The translations under genes and the position numbers were made by a program. Shown here one piece after another: positions 18,801-26,379 of a DNA stretch of 64,000 nucleotides; the stretch's first letter is position 1; every line of letters begins with the position of its first letter. The DNA is from UBA8389 sp942493385 (lineage in GTDB: Bacteria; Bacteroidota; Bacteroidia; Bacteroidales; UBA1402), in contig OW818699.1 in the NCBI GenBank assembly GCA_942493385.1, positions 3,348,001 to 3,412,000 of the forward strand. Reading direction: 5' to 3'. The notes under the pieces were generated by a model. It was not told the DNA's origin, did no database searches, and saw only the letters and a program-made list of their open reading frames with translations.

Positions 18801-19251
18801 TCATCCATGCATAGCTGAATTCAAGCCCCAAATCCAGGTTCCGCTCCGTAAACAACAATTTATTTCCATAAATGCTTTTGGCGATGGAGCGCTCGAGCTG
18901 GTACACCCCGGCATTCCGTTCGGAAAAGGGTTCCCACAAGAAATTTTTCTCATCTAGCGTAACATGAAAAATCGTTTTACTGCCTGTATGCTCAGCAGAC
19001 TCCGTAATCTTGTCGTCCGTATAATAAGGAAACAAAGCTGTATCAGGGTTCTTCCGACCAGCCGAGAGCCCACCCGTGCTGGCGATGTACATCCAATGGT
19101 CGGAGTCGCTCGCCAGACTGATGAAGAAAGGGTTCATGGCATCGTACTGCCTAATTTGGTAGTATCGTTCACCATGGATGGTTATAAACTGCCCTTCCAC
19201 AGCAGCAATATCGGTATGTACCGGATTCTTTCCGATAAAAAAGTCGTTCAT
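15868..19251 (-). CDS. Clan GH-Q beta-glucan phosphorylase (GH149/GH161/GH94-like)
   Basis: This 1127-residue protein lacks a signal peptide and is cytoplasmic. The N-terminus (FFISLASDSDHWMYIASTGG, then SAGRKNPDTALFPYYTDD) matches the beta-sandwich opening of cellobiose-phosphorylase-type enzymes. The central barrel has SYQGNWRDIFQNWEALSVSF (about 458-477), TVDGYNPYKI (about 497-506) and NIGYWGDHQIVYLLRLME. The length fits the large bacterial beta-1,3-glucan phosphorylases of GH149 or GH161 better than ~800-residue GH94 enzymes. These enzymes phosphorolyse beta-1,3-gluco-oligosaccharides to alpha-glucose-1-phosphate. The aspartate of DGYNP is my candidate general acid. Placement between a sugar symporter and GH81 supports a laminari-oligosaccharide substrate. 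The family number is not settled by eye. Confidence 0.8.
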   Translation of the reverse strand: MNDFFIGKNPVHTDIAAVEGQFITIHGERYYQIRQYDAMNPFFISLASDSDHWMYIASTGGLSAGRKNPDTALFPYYTDDKITESAEHTGSKTIFHVTLDEKNFLWEPFSERNAGVYQLERSIAKSIYGNKLLFTERNLDLGLEFSYAWMNSDDFGWVKKSSLTNLKKSTAEVYVTDGLQNILPSGIDRLTQNTYSTLVDGYKKTERVGNLALFRMEAILVDRAEPSESLRTNTMWCSGLDNADHLLSSKQLDALRKGVRALDETESKGVRGAYFACTEIRLEASATKTWYFVAEVNQDAAAVNNLLELISENQDLAALLENSIAKGTEALKNIVAQADGFQQTADEHVTARHYSNVLFNAMRGGIYNDAYTIQATDFIKHCTQFNTQLSEKYSQFLNDLPVEMDYFELEKRVFGVQDANLLRLFQEYLPLTFSRRHGDPSRPWNLFNINLKDEKVGKLLSYQGNWRDIFQNWEALSVSFPGYINGILAKFLNATTVDGYNPYKISNEGIDWEVIEPENPWSNIGYWGDHQIVYLLRLMELSKSRFPENLVNLLDKEQFAYANVPYRLKTYQEIVAEPKNTIRFDEKMHHSIEGKVAFLGADAKLVAAADGSVLLVNMTEKLLVTLLAKLSNFIPEAGIWMNTLRPEWNDANNALVGTGASMVTLYHLRRFVVFVQDLFQQSIKTQVMIHDETSVLFSEIHEALNKHSQLLDVGFNDGNRRLVTDALGEAGSRYRSTVYKGFSNERQGVERLDLISFCNLALAYIDQSIRVNKRSDKLYHAYNLVSFTKDAVGVRPLYEMLEGQVAVLSSGILSAEEALDLLDSLRESKLYRADQQSYMLYPNKKLPLFLDKNNLDPSDVLRIPLLKQLVEDGDSSILTTDNKGQFHFNSNFNNVNFLNDALNRLKQFDVTEKDAEDIRDLYEKVFDHQSFTGRSGTFYKYEGLGCIYWHMVSKLLLAVGECIQKAYMQKADDRILDGLKAHYEAVQSGIGAHKKPQDYGSFPFDPYSHTPSTAGVQQPGMTGQVKEDILNRFFELGMIVSNGQLSIEPILLKASEYILSSDASNAPYLSFSYCNVPFIYVQDGGRGIDFILQDGTFEQTSGYVLSVEQSQAIFIHDHRINKVIVHF

Positions 19252-19267
19252 AAAGGAGATCTTTTAT

Positions 19268-20629
19268 TCAGGAATTTTGCTCCAACGCCCGCTTGATGTC
19301 CAAGTCTTTTTTCATCAAATCGGTTGTCTTCGCATCAATCTTATAGAAAATCATAAAAATGGCGCAGGACATGTACAAGATGCCAGGAATGACAGAAACC
19401 AGGAGTTTGATTCCGGTAATGGCCTCTGGAGTCTGCGTTACATTCGGAACAAACTGGGACATGGTCAAAATCCAGCCGGCAATGGCGGCACCGATGCCCC
19501 ACCCTGCTTTCTGAGCAAAAACAGCTGCCGAGAAATACAAACCGGTAGCACGTCGACCCGTTGTCCATTCACCATAATCGGCTGAATCGGCTATCATGGT
19601 CCACAACAACGGAACAGCAGGCGCATAGGCCATCTTGGCTATGATGTTGAAGATGTAGATGGTGGTCAGGTCTTCGATTCCAGGCAAATAGATGAGCATG
19701 AAAAACAAGCCTGAAATTAGGGAGCTGCCAATAAATACGTTCCGGTTTCCGAAACGCTTGGCCAAAGGTTTCGACAATGGAAGTGCCACAATTAGTGCCA
19801 CGGTGCCTATCACGTTGAACAACTGTACATTGCTTTCACGACCCAGGTAATACTTGAAATAATAGGCAATCGCAGCGTTCTGCATGGCAAACATGATGAA
19901 CGAGATGATGCCAACCAGAGCCAGAATTCTCCATGCCTTGTTCTGAAACAGGTTTTTAAAGTCTTCCTTCAGCGAATTTTTCTGCGTTTTGGGCGGTTGA
20001 ACACGTTCCTTCGTTGACTTGAACGTAATGAAGAAAAATACCAGACTCAATACGGCAAAGACCAGAACGGTGTATTGGAAACCTTGCGCCTTGTCTCCGC
20101 CTCCAAAAAAGTTGGCCAGTGTCAGCGCCAAACCGGTCACCACAAATTGTCCGGTGAATCCGGCAATAAAGCGGTAGGTATTCAACCCCGCGCGTTCGTA
20201 AGTGTCGTCCGTCATCACAGCTCCAAGAGCGGAATACGGCAAATTGATGAACGCGTAGGCCGTCATCAACAGCACATAGGTGGCACCCGCATAAATAATC
20301 TTGCCGACTTCCCCGAAATTTGGAGTGGTAAAGGTGAGAATGGCCAAAACCGCGTAGGGGACTGCACCAAACAAGATGTACGGACGAAATTTGCCCCAAC
20401 GAGTGTTGGTACGGTCGGAAACCACACCGACGATCGGATCGATAGCCATGTCCCAGAACCTGGCCACCAGCATGATGGTGCCGGCTGCAGCTGCCGATAT
20501 CCCATAGACATCGGTGTAAAAGAACAGAAGCCAAAAACCAACCATATCCCAAACAAAATGCGATGCGGTATCGCCTAGACTGTACCCGACTTTTTCCTTG
20601 AAGGACAATTTCGTAGTTGAGATTTCCAT
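19268..20629 (-). CDS. GPH-family sugar:cation symporter (MFS)
   Basis: This is a 453-residue inner-membrane protein with about 12 hydrophobic segments. The family signature is near the N-terminus: SLGDTASHFVWDMVGFWLLF, then ARFWDMAIDPIVGVVSDRT and NTRWGKFRPYIL. This identifies the glycoside-pentoside-hexuronide:cation symporter family (MelB/XynB-like), which imports glycosides with Na+ or H+. It lies three bases after the GH16 gene and 16 bases before the phosphorylase. The likely job is to carry beta-1,3-gluco-oligosaccharides from periplasm to cytoplasm, where phosphorolysis can proceed. The substrate is inferred from context only. Confidence 0.88.
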   Translation of the reverse strand: MEISTTKLSFKEKVGYSLGDTASHFVWDMVGFWLLFFYTDVYGISAAAAGTIMLVARFWDMAIDPIVGVVSDRTNTRWGKFRPYILFGAVPYAVLAILTFTTPNFGEVGKIIYAGATYVLLMTAYAFINLPYSALGAVMTDDTYERAGLNTYRFIAGFTGQFVVTGLALTLANFFGGGDKAQGFQYTVLVFAVLSLVFFFITFKSTKERVQPPKTQKNSLKEDFKNLFQNKAWRILALVGIISFIMFAMQNAAIAYYFKYYLGRESNVQLFNVIGTVALIVALPLSKPLAKRFGNRNVFIGSSLISGLFFMLIYLPGIEDLTTIYIFNIIAKMAYAPAVPLLWTMIADSADYGEWTTGRRATGLYFSAAVFAQKAGWGIGAAIAGWILTMSQFVPNVTQTPEAITGIKLLVSVIPGILYMSCAIFMIFYKIDAKTTDLMKKDLDIKRALEQNS

Positions 20630-20632
20630 GAC

Positions 20633-21535
20633 TTATTGATTTTGAAGTGTTTCATCCGGATTGCCCTGTTGATACAGGCGGACATAATCGACATACATTT
20701 TTGCATCGCCGTTTTTAAGGGCAGTTACTTTCTGAATGCTTCTGATTTGTGAGAAATTGCCACCAACGGCTAAATTGAAGATCACAAAGAAAGGTTTATG
20801 AAAGTACCTGGCAGGCTTGTTGAAAATGGGTTCTCCATCGATGGGCATCTGGAAATAGGGTTTTGCATTGGGATTCAAAGCGATATCCAGGTACATTCGA
20901 ACCGAGGTTTTATCCCAAATCAAGGTGTAGGTATGGAATTCATCCTGCAAAGACGCATCATTGGTGGTCGATTTGCCGTAATTCGGATACTTCCCGTGAT
21001 TGAAGCGTTCTCCCCAATGGCAGGCTCCATTGAAATAACGATCCTGCGTTTTGGAGGCGATGCCATCCTTGTTTCCCATTTCCATGATGTCGATTTCGCC
21101 GCATTTCGGCCAAACAGCTTTGGGATAATCACTTCCCAACATCCAGAAAGCAGGCCAAAGGCCATTGGCCGTTTTGGGCAATTTCATGCGTGCTTCCAGC
21201 TTTCCATATCTGAATGCCATTTTCTGCTGGGTGGAAATTCGTCCGGAAGTGGCTGACTTCAAACGGTAATTTTCTTTTTTGGCCGTTATGACCAGGCAGT
21301 TCTCACCGGTTGCAGGCTCTTTGCCGATGGAAATGTTCTCTTTCCGGTAGAACTGGAGTTCTCTGTTTCCGCCACCTTTTCCATTCTCAACTAGGGTCCA
21401 TTTGGCCTCATCCAGCGCAGGTTTGTTGAAATCATCTTCCCAAACCAACTTGTAATTGGCTGGTTCTTGGGCAATTATTCCGAAGGCGGTTAGCAGTAGG
21501 AACGCAAAAATCGTATTTATTTTACGCATTTTCAT
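20633..21535 (-). CDS. GH16 beta-1,3-glucanase (laminarinase-like), exported
   Basis: This 300-residue single-domain GH16 enzyme has a signal peptide (GIIAQ) and no lipobox or T9SS tail, so it is probably periplasmic. The GH16 active-site pattern ExDxxE is present as CGEIDIMEMG: E147 nucleophile, D149 helper, E152 acid/base. Substrate-cleft elements include LVWEDDFNKP at the start and NGLWPAFWMLGS before the active site, as in laminarinases. It hydrolyses internal beta-1,3 (or mixed-linkage) glucan bonds with retention. It is the seventh gene of the operon, 13 bases after the GH158-like gene and 3 bases before the symporter. A second GH16 in the same operon is a surface lipoprotein, so the two probably act in different compartments. 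Confidence 0.9.
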   Translation of the reverse strand: MKMRKINTIFAFLLLTAFGIIAQEPANYKLVWEDDFNKPALDEAKWTLVENGKGGGNRELQFYRKENISIGKEPATGENCLVITAKKENYRLKSATSGRISTQQKMAFRYGKLEARMKLPKTANGLWPAFWMLGSDYPKAVWPKCGEIDIMEMGNKDGIASKTQDRYFNGACHWGERFNHGKYPNYGKSTTNDASLQDEFHTYTLIWDKTSVRMYLDIALNPNAKPYFQMPIDGEPIFNKPARYFHKPFFVIFNLAVGGNFSQIRSIQKVTALKNGDAKMYVDYVRLYQQGNPDETLQNQ

Positions 21536-21548
21536 ATATTATTTGGTA

Positions 21549-23171
21549 TCAATGACTGATGCTTTTCGCCCAATCACCCCGATAGATCAATTTTTGATCG
21601 TGAATTCTGAATTCAAATTTTCCATACTTCACCGAAACACCTGCGGAGGCATTCACCACCCAGCAATTGTCCGGAATAGGAAAGAAATTCTCAATGACTT
21701 CCGACGTTCCCTTCAAAGGAACCGTTGCTTGTGGCCCGACCTCCCAACCCAGATGGGTGTTGTAGCTCACCCTCAAATCGCCGGCCAACCGGAAGTTCTC
21801 CTTCATGGTGATGGTCGTTTTGACTCTGGCAATTTGACCAGCATTCAAATCGTTAGAAGGGGTGGTTTCAATTTTTAACGTAGGCAAATCAAACGGTTTG
21901 GAAGAAACCAAAATCCAAATCGACTCCGTTTTTAAAAGCCGGTTGCTCGGATCGTAGAATTCGAACGAGAGTTCTCTGTCTTCAATGCCCTTCGTCACTA
22001 GAACCAGTTGGTCAGCAAGATAGCCTTCCTTGGTTATTTTAATGGTTTTAAGCACTTTATCGTTGTACTTAATCCGTACTTCACGCACATCCTTGTCGGT
22101 ATAGAGTTCCACCGGCAAGGTGTCCGAAACGTATATTTCTTTGTTTTTTGGGCTCAGTATCAAGCCTTTCATATAATCGCACATTGCGAACCAAACGGGT
22201 CTTGGCGAACCGTATTTGTCGTTCAAATCGCTGTATCCCCAGAAGCCGAACCATTCCTCGGGTTGTTCGGGGTTGTGGTAATTGGCATCGCCACCTTTCC
22301 ACCAACCGTCGGCATAATAAAACGGGCACATGCCAACAGCACCTGCATCCAGTAAATCCCGATAATTGGCAATCAAGCCCTTGCTTTGTTCCTCCAGCGT
22401 ATTTCCACCGTAACGGCCGAAGCCTTTTTGCGAGACCGAATAACCGAATTCAGTCGAAATAAACGGCTTCTTCCATCCATTCAGAACCAGCAGGCCTCGG
22501 ATGTAATCTTTCATGCCCATCGAGGCGGTTTGTGCCTCAGCGTGGTCGTAGCAATTGTAGGCGTAGACATCGAACCTGTTTTCATCGATGTAGTCACTAA
22601 TCATGGCGTTGGCCGAAAGGGTGACAGGAATGCCCGGATGCTCCAAGTGAATCTGATCGACTAGCGTTTTCATCAAACTGCTGAACGCTTTGCCCGATAC
22701 CTTATATACATGATCCGTCTGAGGTTCGTTCAAAATTAAATACGTGATGATGCAATCGTATTTTCGCGCATAAAGGAGAACCTGATGAACTTTTTCCTTG
22801 CATTCAAGAATAAAAGCAGCATCGCCATAGTCCTTTTCCGGATTCACATCGATGCCCATGATCAGTTTCAAACCCGAAGCTTGAACCAATTTCAGCTGTG
22901 GTTCGGAGAACTGGCTCCAAGTACGGATGGTGTTGTAGCCGGCTTCCTTGATCACTTTCAAGTCGAACGCCAACAAATCCAAATCATCGGCCCGAACCCC
23001 TTGATAGGGATGCTGCCCTGGGCGAGCACCAATTTCATAGCCAATGGCTTTGATGAAATATCGAGAACCGTTCAGGTAATACCAATTGTCCATAATCTCA
23101 ATTTTCGACGCAGCGAAACTTGAAACTGAGGCCAACAGGCAAGCTAACAACAAAACGGTTCTGATATTCAT
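21549..23171 (-). CDS. Clan GH-A glycoside hydrolase, GH158-like
   Basis: This 540-residue protein has a signal peptide (SSFAAS). A TIM barrel (about 25-350) holds the two clan GH-A glutamates: E149 in LILNEPQTDH as acid/base and E241 in FISTEFGYS as nucleophile. Ig-like beta domains (about 355-540) follow. This architecture and the setting next to GH16 and SusCD resemble GH158, the endo-beta-1,3-glucanase family described from Bacteroides uniformis. GH2-type and GH5-type barrels share the motifs, so the family is a proposal. The role would be cutting imported or surface-bound beta-1,3-glucan. There is no lipobox, so a periplasmic location is likely. A strong hairpin lies just upstream of the gene. 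Confidence 0.75.
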   Translation of the reverse strand: MNIRTVLLLACLLASVSSFAASKIEIMDNWYYLNGSRYFIKAIGYEIGARPGQHPYQGVRADDLDLLAFDLKVIKEAGYNTIRTWSQFSEPQLKLVQASGLKLIMGIDVNPEKDYGDAAFILECKEKVHQVLLYARKYDCIITYLILNEPQTDHVYKVSGKAFSSLMKTLVDQIHLEHPGIPVTLSANAMISDYIDENRFDVYAYNCYDHAEAQTASMGMKDYIRGLLVLNGWKKPFISTEFGYSVSQKGFGRYGGNTLEEQSKGLIANYRDLLDAGAVGMCPFYYADGWWKGGDANYHNPEQPEEWFGFWGYSDLNDKYGSPRPVWFAMCDYMKGLILSPKNKEIYVSDTLPVELYTDKDVREVRIKYNDKVLKTIKITKEGYLADQLVLVTKGIEDRELSFEFYDPSNRLLKTESIWILVSSKPFDLPTLKIETTPSNDLNAGQIARVKTTITMKENFRLAGDLRVSYNTHLGWEVGPQATVPLKGTSEVIENFFPIPDNCWVVNASAGVSVKYGKFEFRIHDQKLIYRGDWAKSISH

Positions 23172-23188
23172 CTGGTAGGAATAAATAC

Positions 23189-23214
23189 TCCGCAGCGCCC
23201 GAAGACGCTGCGGA
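23189..23214 (-). promoter_or_regulatory. Very stable UUCG-tetraloop hairpin in operon mRNA
   Basis: On the minus strand the RNA would form an 11-pair stem: nine perfect pairs (TCCGCAGCG with CGCTGCGGA), one U-G and one C-G pair. It is closed by a UUCG loop, among the most stable tetraloops. It lies in the 53 bases between the repeat-protein stop and the GH158-like start. No U-run follows, so it is not a classical terminator. An RNA-processing, 3'-end protection or attenuation role that sets relative expression within the operon is inferred. Confidence 0.6.
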
Positions 23215-23224
23215 ATAAGAATTT

Positions 23225-26200
23225 TTAATTTTTAACGATTTTTCTAGTAGCCATCGAACCGTCCGTCATCTTGACGGTCAGCAGATAATTCCCAGCAGCA
23301 ATGGTGCTCAAGTCAAGCGTTTGTTGCATGCCGTCGATCTTCTGAGTCTTAACGATTTGACCCAGCAAATTGCGAACAGTCACCTGGCTGATATTGGATT
23401 GCGCAGCAATGGTAACGGTGTTGGCAAAAGGATTCGGGTATACGTTCAAAGCTTGCGAGGTTACATCAGACAAAGCCGAAGGATTGGAATTGTACAGGTA
23501 CAAGTTGTCTAAGTAGACAATCTTACCGGTGCCACCATCAATCTTGAACTGGAAGATGTCGGACATCACAACGCCGGTAAATGCGGCTAAGTCAATGTCG
23601 TAACTGTTCCAAGCGTTCAGGTTCAGCGGTGTCAAGACCACGGAGAATTCCTTGGCAGGACTGATCGGAGTGATACGAATGTTGGTTTCGTTCGGAGTCC
23701 AAACATCCAAATGCAACTTGTTCATGGCACTTGCATTCACGTGGCTGGCCAATTCGATGCCCTGATAGGTGAAACCTTCGTACTTCATCGTGTTGTTGGT
23801 ACCGATGGCATAGGTGGTCAAAATCGTGGGTTGTCCCCAAGAAGCGGCAAAATTGGTACCGACTACGTTCGTGTAAGCATCGCTGTAGATGGAGATGACG
23901 TTGGCAGCAAGTGCTGTAGGTGCCGGAGCAGCTACGGTCGGAACGGCAAAACCGGCCAACGTGGTTGCAGCAACGACTACAGGAGTGGTCACATTACCGG
24001 AAGCATCTTTGGCGACAACGGAGAAACTATACGCCGTGGAGGAATTCAGACCAGTGACGATATAGGTTTTTGAAACTCCAGAGAGGGCACTTGTTGAAAC
24101 TGTGGTGGTTCCGTAGGTGATGTCATAAGCGACCGCACCCGAATTATCGGTAGCGTTCAGCACCAAAGCAACACTGTTGTAGGTTACAGCACCTTTCGTA
24201 GCTGTGAAAGCAGTGGGTATTTCAGTATCTGCAGCAGCATTGTTTACAAAATAGATGTTGTCCAGATAAACCGTTTTGCCTCCTGAGCCTACAAATTTGA
24301 ATTGGTATACTTTGGTCATATCAACTCCTGTGAAGGAAGTCAATGGAATTTCAAAACTGTTCCAAGCATTCAGGTTCAACGGAGTCAACGTAATCAGTTT
24401 TTCAGCAGCCGGGCTGATCGGAGTCACTTGCAAATTGGTTTCGTTCATTGTCCAAACGTCCACATGCAAATGCGTCATGGCAAAGACATTGGTCTGGGCG
24501 AACTCAGTACCTTGGTAATTCAGGTTGGTATATTTCAACAAGGTGTCTGTACCAAGGGCGAAGTTCGAAACTATAGTGCTCTGGCCCCAATTCGGATTGA
24601 AATTGATTCCGGTCAGGTTGGTATAGGCATTGCTGAACACGGAAATTACTTTTGCAGCGGCAGCAGAAGGCGTCGGAGCAGCTACAGTTGGGCCATCGGT
24701 AGAAGCAGTGGTGGCATCAACAACAATCGCTGTAGCAGCATTACCTGCGGCATCCTTTGCAACAACGGAGAAGCTGTAAGCGGTGCCTGAAGTCAAACCG
24801 GTAACCGTATAGGTTTTGGAAACACCAGAAGCAGAGCCTGTATTCAAGGTGGTCGTTCCATAGGTAATGTCGTAGGTTACTGCACCCGAATTATCGGTAG
24901 CGTTCAGCACCAATTCAACACTGGAGGTTGTCACAGCACCCTTGGTAGCAGTGAATGCAGCGGGTTTTTCGGTATCCGCTACCACAGCTTCGTTGTACAA
25001 GTACAAGTTGTCGAGGTATACGATCTTACCTGTTCCTCCGTCCACTTTGAACTGGAAGATATCGGACAGGACCACACCCGTAAAGGAGCTCAAAGGGATA
25101 TCATAACTGTTCCAAGCATTCTGATTCAGCGGTGTAAGCACAATTGAAAATTCTTTTGCCGGGCTGATCGGTGTAATGCGGATGTTGGTTTCGTTGGGTG
25201 TCCATACATCGATGTGCAGTTTGGTCATGGCAGCAGCGTTCACATGGCTGGCCAATTCGATGCCCTGATAGGTGAAGCCTTCGTACTTCATATTGGCGTT
25301 GGTGCCAATCATATAAGTGGTCAGAACGGTAGGTTGTCCCCAAGAAGCGGCGAAATTCGTGCCGACAACATTGGTGTACGCATCGCTGTAGAACGAAATG
25401 ACGTTGGCAGCTGGTTGGGTAGGTGTTGGAGCAGCAACGGTAGGAACTGCAAAACCGACCAAGGTGGTTGCAGGCACTACTATCGGAGCAGTCGCATTTC
25501 CAGAAGCATCTTTAGCGACAACAGAGAAATTGTAGGCTGTTAAGGATTCTAGACCAGTAACTAGGTAGGTTTTGGATACACCTGAAAGCGCGCTTGTAGA
25601 AACCGTTGTCGTACCGTAGGTGATGTCATAGGCAACAGCACCCGAATTATCGGTGGCATTGAGTACCAATGCGACGCTGTTGTAGGTCACGGCACCCTTC
25701 GTTGCAGTGAAAGCGGTTGGAATTTGTGTATCCGGAGCAGCCTTGTTCACAAAGTAGAGGTTGTCCAGAATAACAGTTTTGCCACCGGAACCTACAAACT
25801 TGAACTGATACACTTTGGTCATATCCACGCCCGTAAAGGAGCTTAGCGGAATTTCAAAACTGTTCCAGGCATTCAGGTTGAGCGGTGTCAAAGCGACCAG
25901 TTTCTCAGCACCCGGGCTGATCGGAGTCACTTGCAAGGAGGTTTCGTCCGAGGTCCAAACATCGACGTGCAGATGGGTCATGGCAAAAACATTGGTCTGG
26001 GCGAATTCCGTTCCCTGATAACTCAAATTGGTGTATTTCAAGAGGGTGTCGGTACCGATTGCAATGTTGGAAACAGCAGTGACTTGTCCCCAATTCGGAT
26101 TGAAATTGACATTGGGTAAATTCGTATACGCATTGCTGAATACGGAAATCACTTTGGCTGCGGCCGCGGTTGGCGTCGGAGCGGAGGTGGTTGGATCGGC

Positions 26201-26269
26201 TGCCTGCGATACCTGCCATCCTAGTGACAGCGCAGCAATCAAAAATAGTTTTTGTAGATTTTTTTTCAT
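23225..26269 (-). CDS. T9SS-secreted four-module repeat protein, probable glycan binder
   Basis: This 1014-residue protein has a signal peptide (SQAAD). Four homologous ~145-residue beta-rich modules (about 31-176, 281-426, 531-676, 781-926) are separated by three Fn3 domains, with a T9SS sorting domain at the end (VYPNPFANTVTIAAQ to RKIVKN). Modules 1 and 3 share ISVFSNAYTN and NFNPNWGQ. Modules 2 and 4 share YSDAYTNVVGTNFAASWGQ. The architecture is therefore (A-Fn3-B-Fn3)-(A-Fn3-B). Each module ends with a FKxxGGxGKxVxLDNLY strand pair typical of carbohydrate-binding jelly rolls. No catalytic motif is seen. Within a beta-1,3-glucan operon it most likely binds glucan at or outside the cell surface. 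The module family is not one I can number. Confidence 0.8.
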   Translation of the reverse strand: MKKNLQKLFLIAALSLGWQVSQAADPTTSAPTPTAAAAKVISVFSNAYTNLPNVNFNPNWGQVTAVSNIAIGTDTLLKYTNLSYQGTEFAQTNVFAMTHLHVDVWTSDETSLQVTPISPGAEKLVALTPLNLNAWNSFEIPLSSFTGVDMTKVYQFKFVGSGGKTVILDNLYFVNKAAPDTQIPTAFTATKGAVTYNSVALVLNATDNSGAVAYDITYGTTTVSTSALSGVSKTYLVTGLESLTAYNFSVVAKDASGNATAPIVVPATTLVGFAVPTVAAPTPTQPAANVISFYSDAYTNVVGTNFAASWGQPTVLTTYMIGTNANMKYEGFTYQGIELASHVNAAAMTKLHIDVWTPNETNIRITPISPAKEFSIVLTPLNQNAWNSYDIPLSSFTGVVLSDIFQFKVDGGTGKIVYLDNLYLYNEAVVADTEKPAAFTATKGAVTTSSVELVLNATDNSGAVTYDITYGTTTLNTGSASGVSKTYTVTGLTSGTAYSFSVVAKDAAGNAATAIVVDATTASTDGPTVAAPTPSAAAAKVISVFSNAYTNLTGINFNPNWGQSTIVSNFALGTDTLLKYTNLNYQGTEFAQTNVFAMTHLHVDVWTMNETNLQVTPISPAAEKLITLTPLNLNAWNSFEIPLTSFTGVDMTKVYQFKFVGSGGKTVYLDNIYFVNNAAADTEIPTAFTATKGAVTYNSVALVLNATDNSGAVAYDITYGTTTVSTSALSGVSKTYIVTGLNSSTAYSFSVVAKDASGNVTTPVVVAATTLAGFAVPTVAAPAPTALAANVISIYSDAYTNVVGTNFAASWGQPTILTTYAIGTNNTMKYEGFTYQGIELASHVNASAMNKLHLDVWTPNETNIRITPISPAKEFSVVLTPLNLNAWNSYDIDLAAFTGVVMSDIFQFKIDGGTGKIVYLDNLYLYNSNPSALSDVTSQALNVYPNPFANTVTIAAQSNISQVTVRNLLGQIVKTQKIDGMQQTLDLSTIAAGNYLLTVKMTDGSMATRKIVKN
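23492..26179 (-). repeat. Tandem ~1.5-kb intragenic duplication (A-B, A-B)
   Basis: The coding sequence repeats with a period of about 501 codons (1503 bases). For example, the stretch from 24243 (TTACAAAATAGATGTTGTCC) reappears with few changes around 25747, and the stretch near 23592 reappears near 25092. Unit one spans about 24680-26179. Unit two spans about 23492-24679 and lacks the final Fn3 before the sorting domain. Similarity is visible at DNA level, so the second duplication is fairly recent. The A and B modules themselves are older, diverged copies with a half-period near 250 codons. Confidence 0.8.
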
Positions 26270-26379
26270 GATCAGAGTTGTTTATAATTTTAAAAAAGAC
26301 ATGGCTATCGCTAAGCACCCTGAAAATTGTGCTTCGAAAGAGGGTGAAAAACCTAGGAGGGGTATTTCTTTATTTTACG
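26270..26379. other. 110-base gap inside the glucan operon
   Basis: This is the longest gap in the operon, between the lipoprotein GH16 stop and the repeat-protein start. It holds only weak inverted repeats (CACCCT 26316-26321 with AGGGTG 26341-26346, 19-base loop; AGCAC 26314-26318 with GTGCT 26329-26333), which are mutually exclusive. There is no U-run and no exact -7 match on the minus strand. An internal promoter or an untranslated leader is possible but not supported. Confidence 0.3.

Noticed and set aside
23189..23214. Classical rho-independent terminator
   Set aside because: The stem is strong, but no U-run follows on the transcribed strand and the next gene is co-oriented 18 bases later, so a processing or stabilising role is more likely.
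23492..26179. Repeats as a possible CRISPR or mobile-element signature
   Set aside because: The repeats are in-frame protein modules of about 145 residues plus Fn3 domains; there are no short spacers, no terminal inverted repeats and no transposase.
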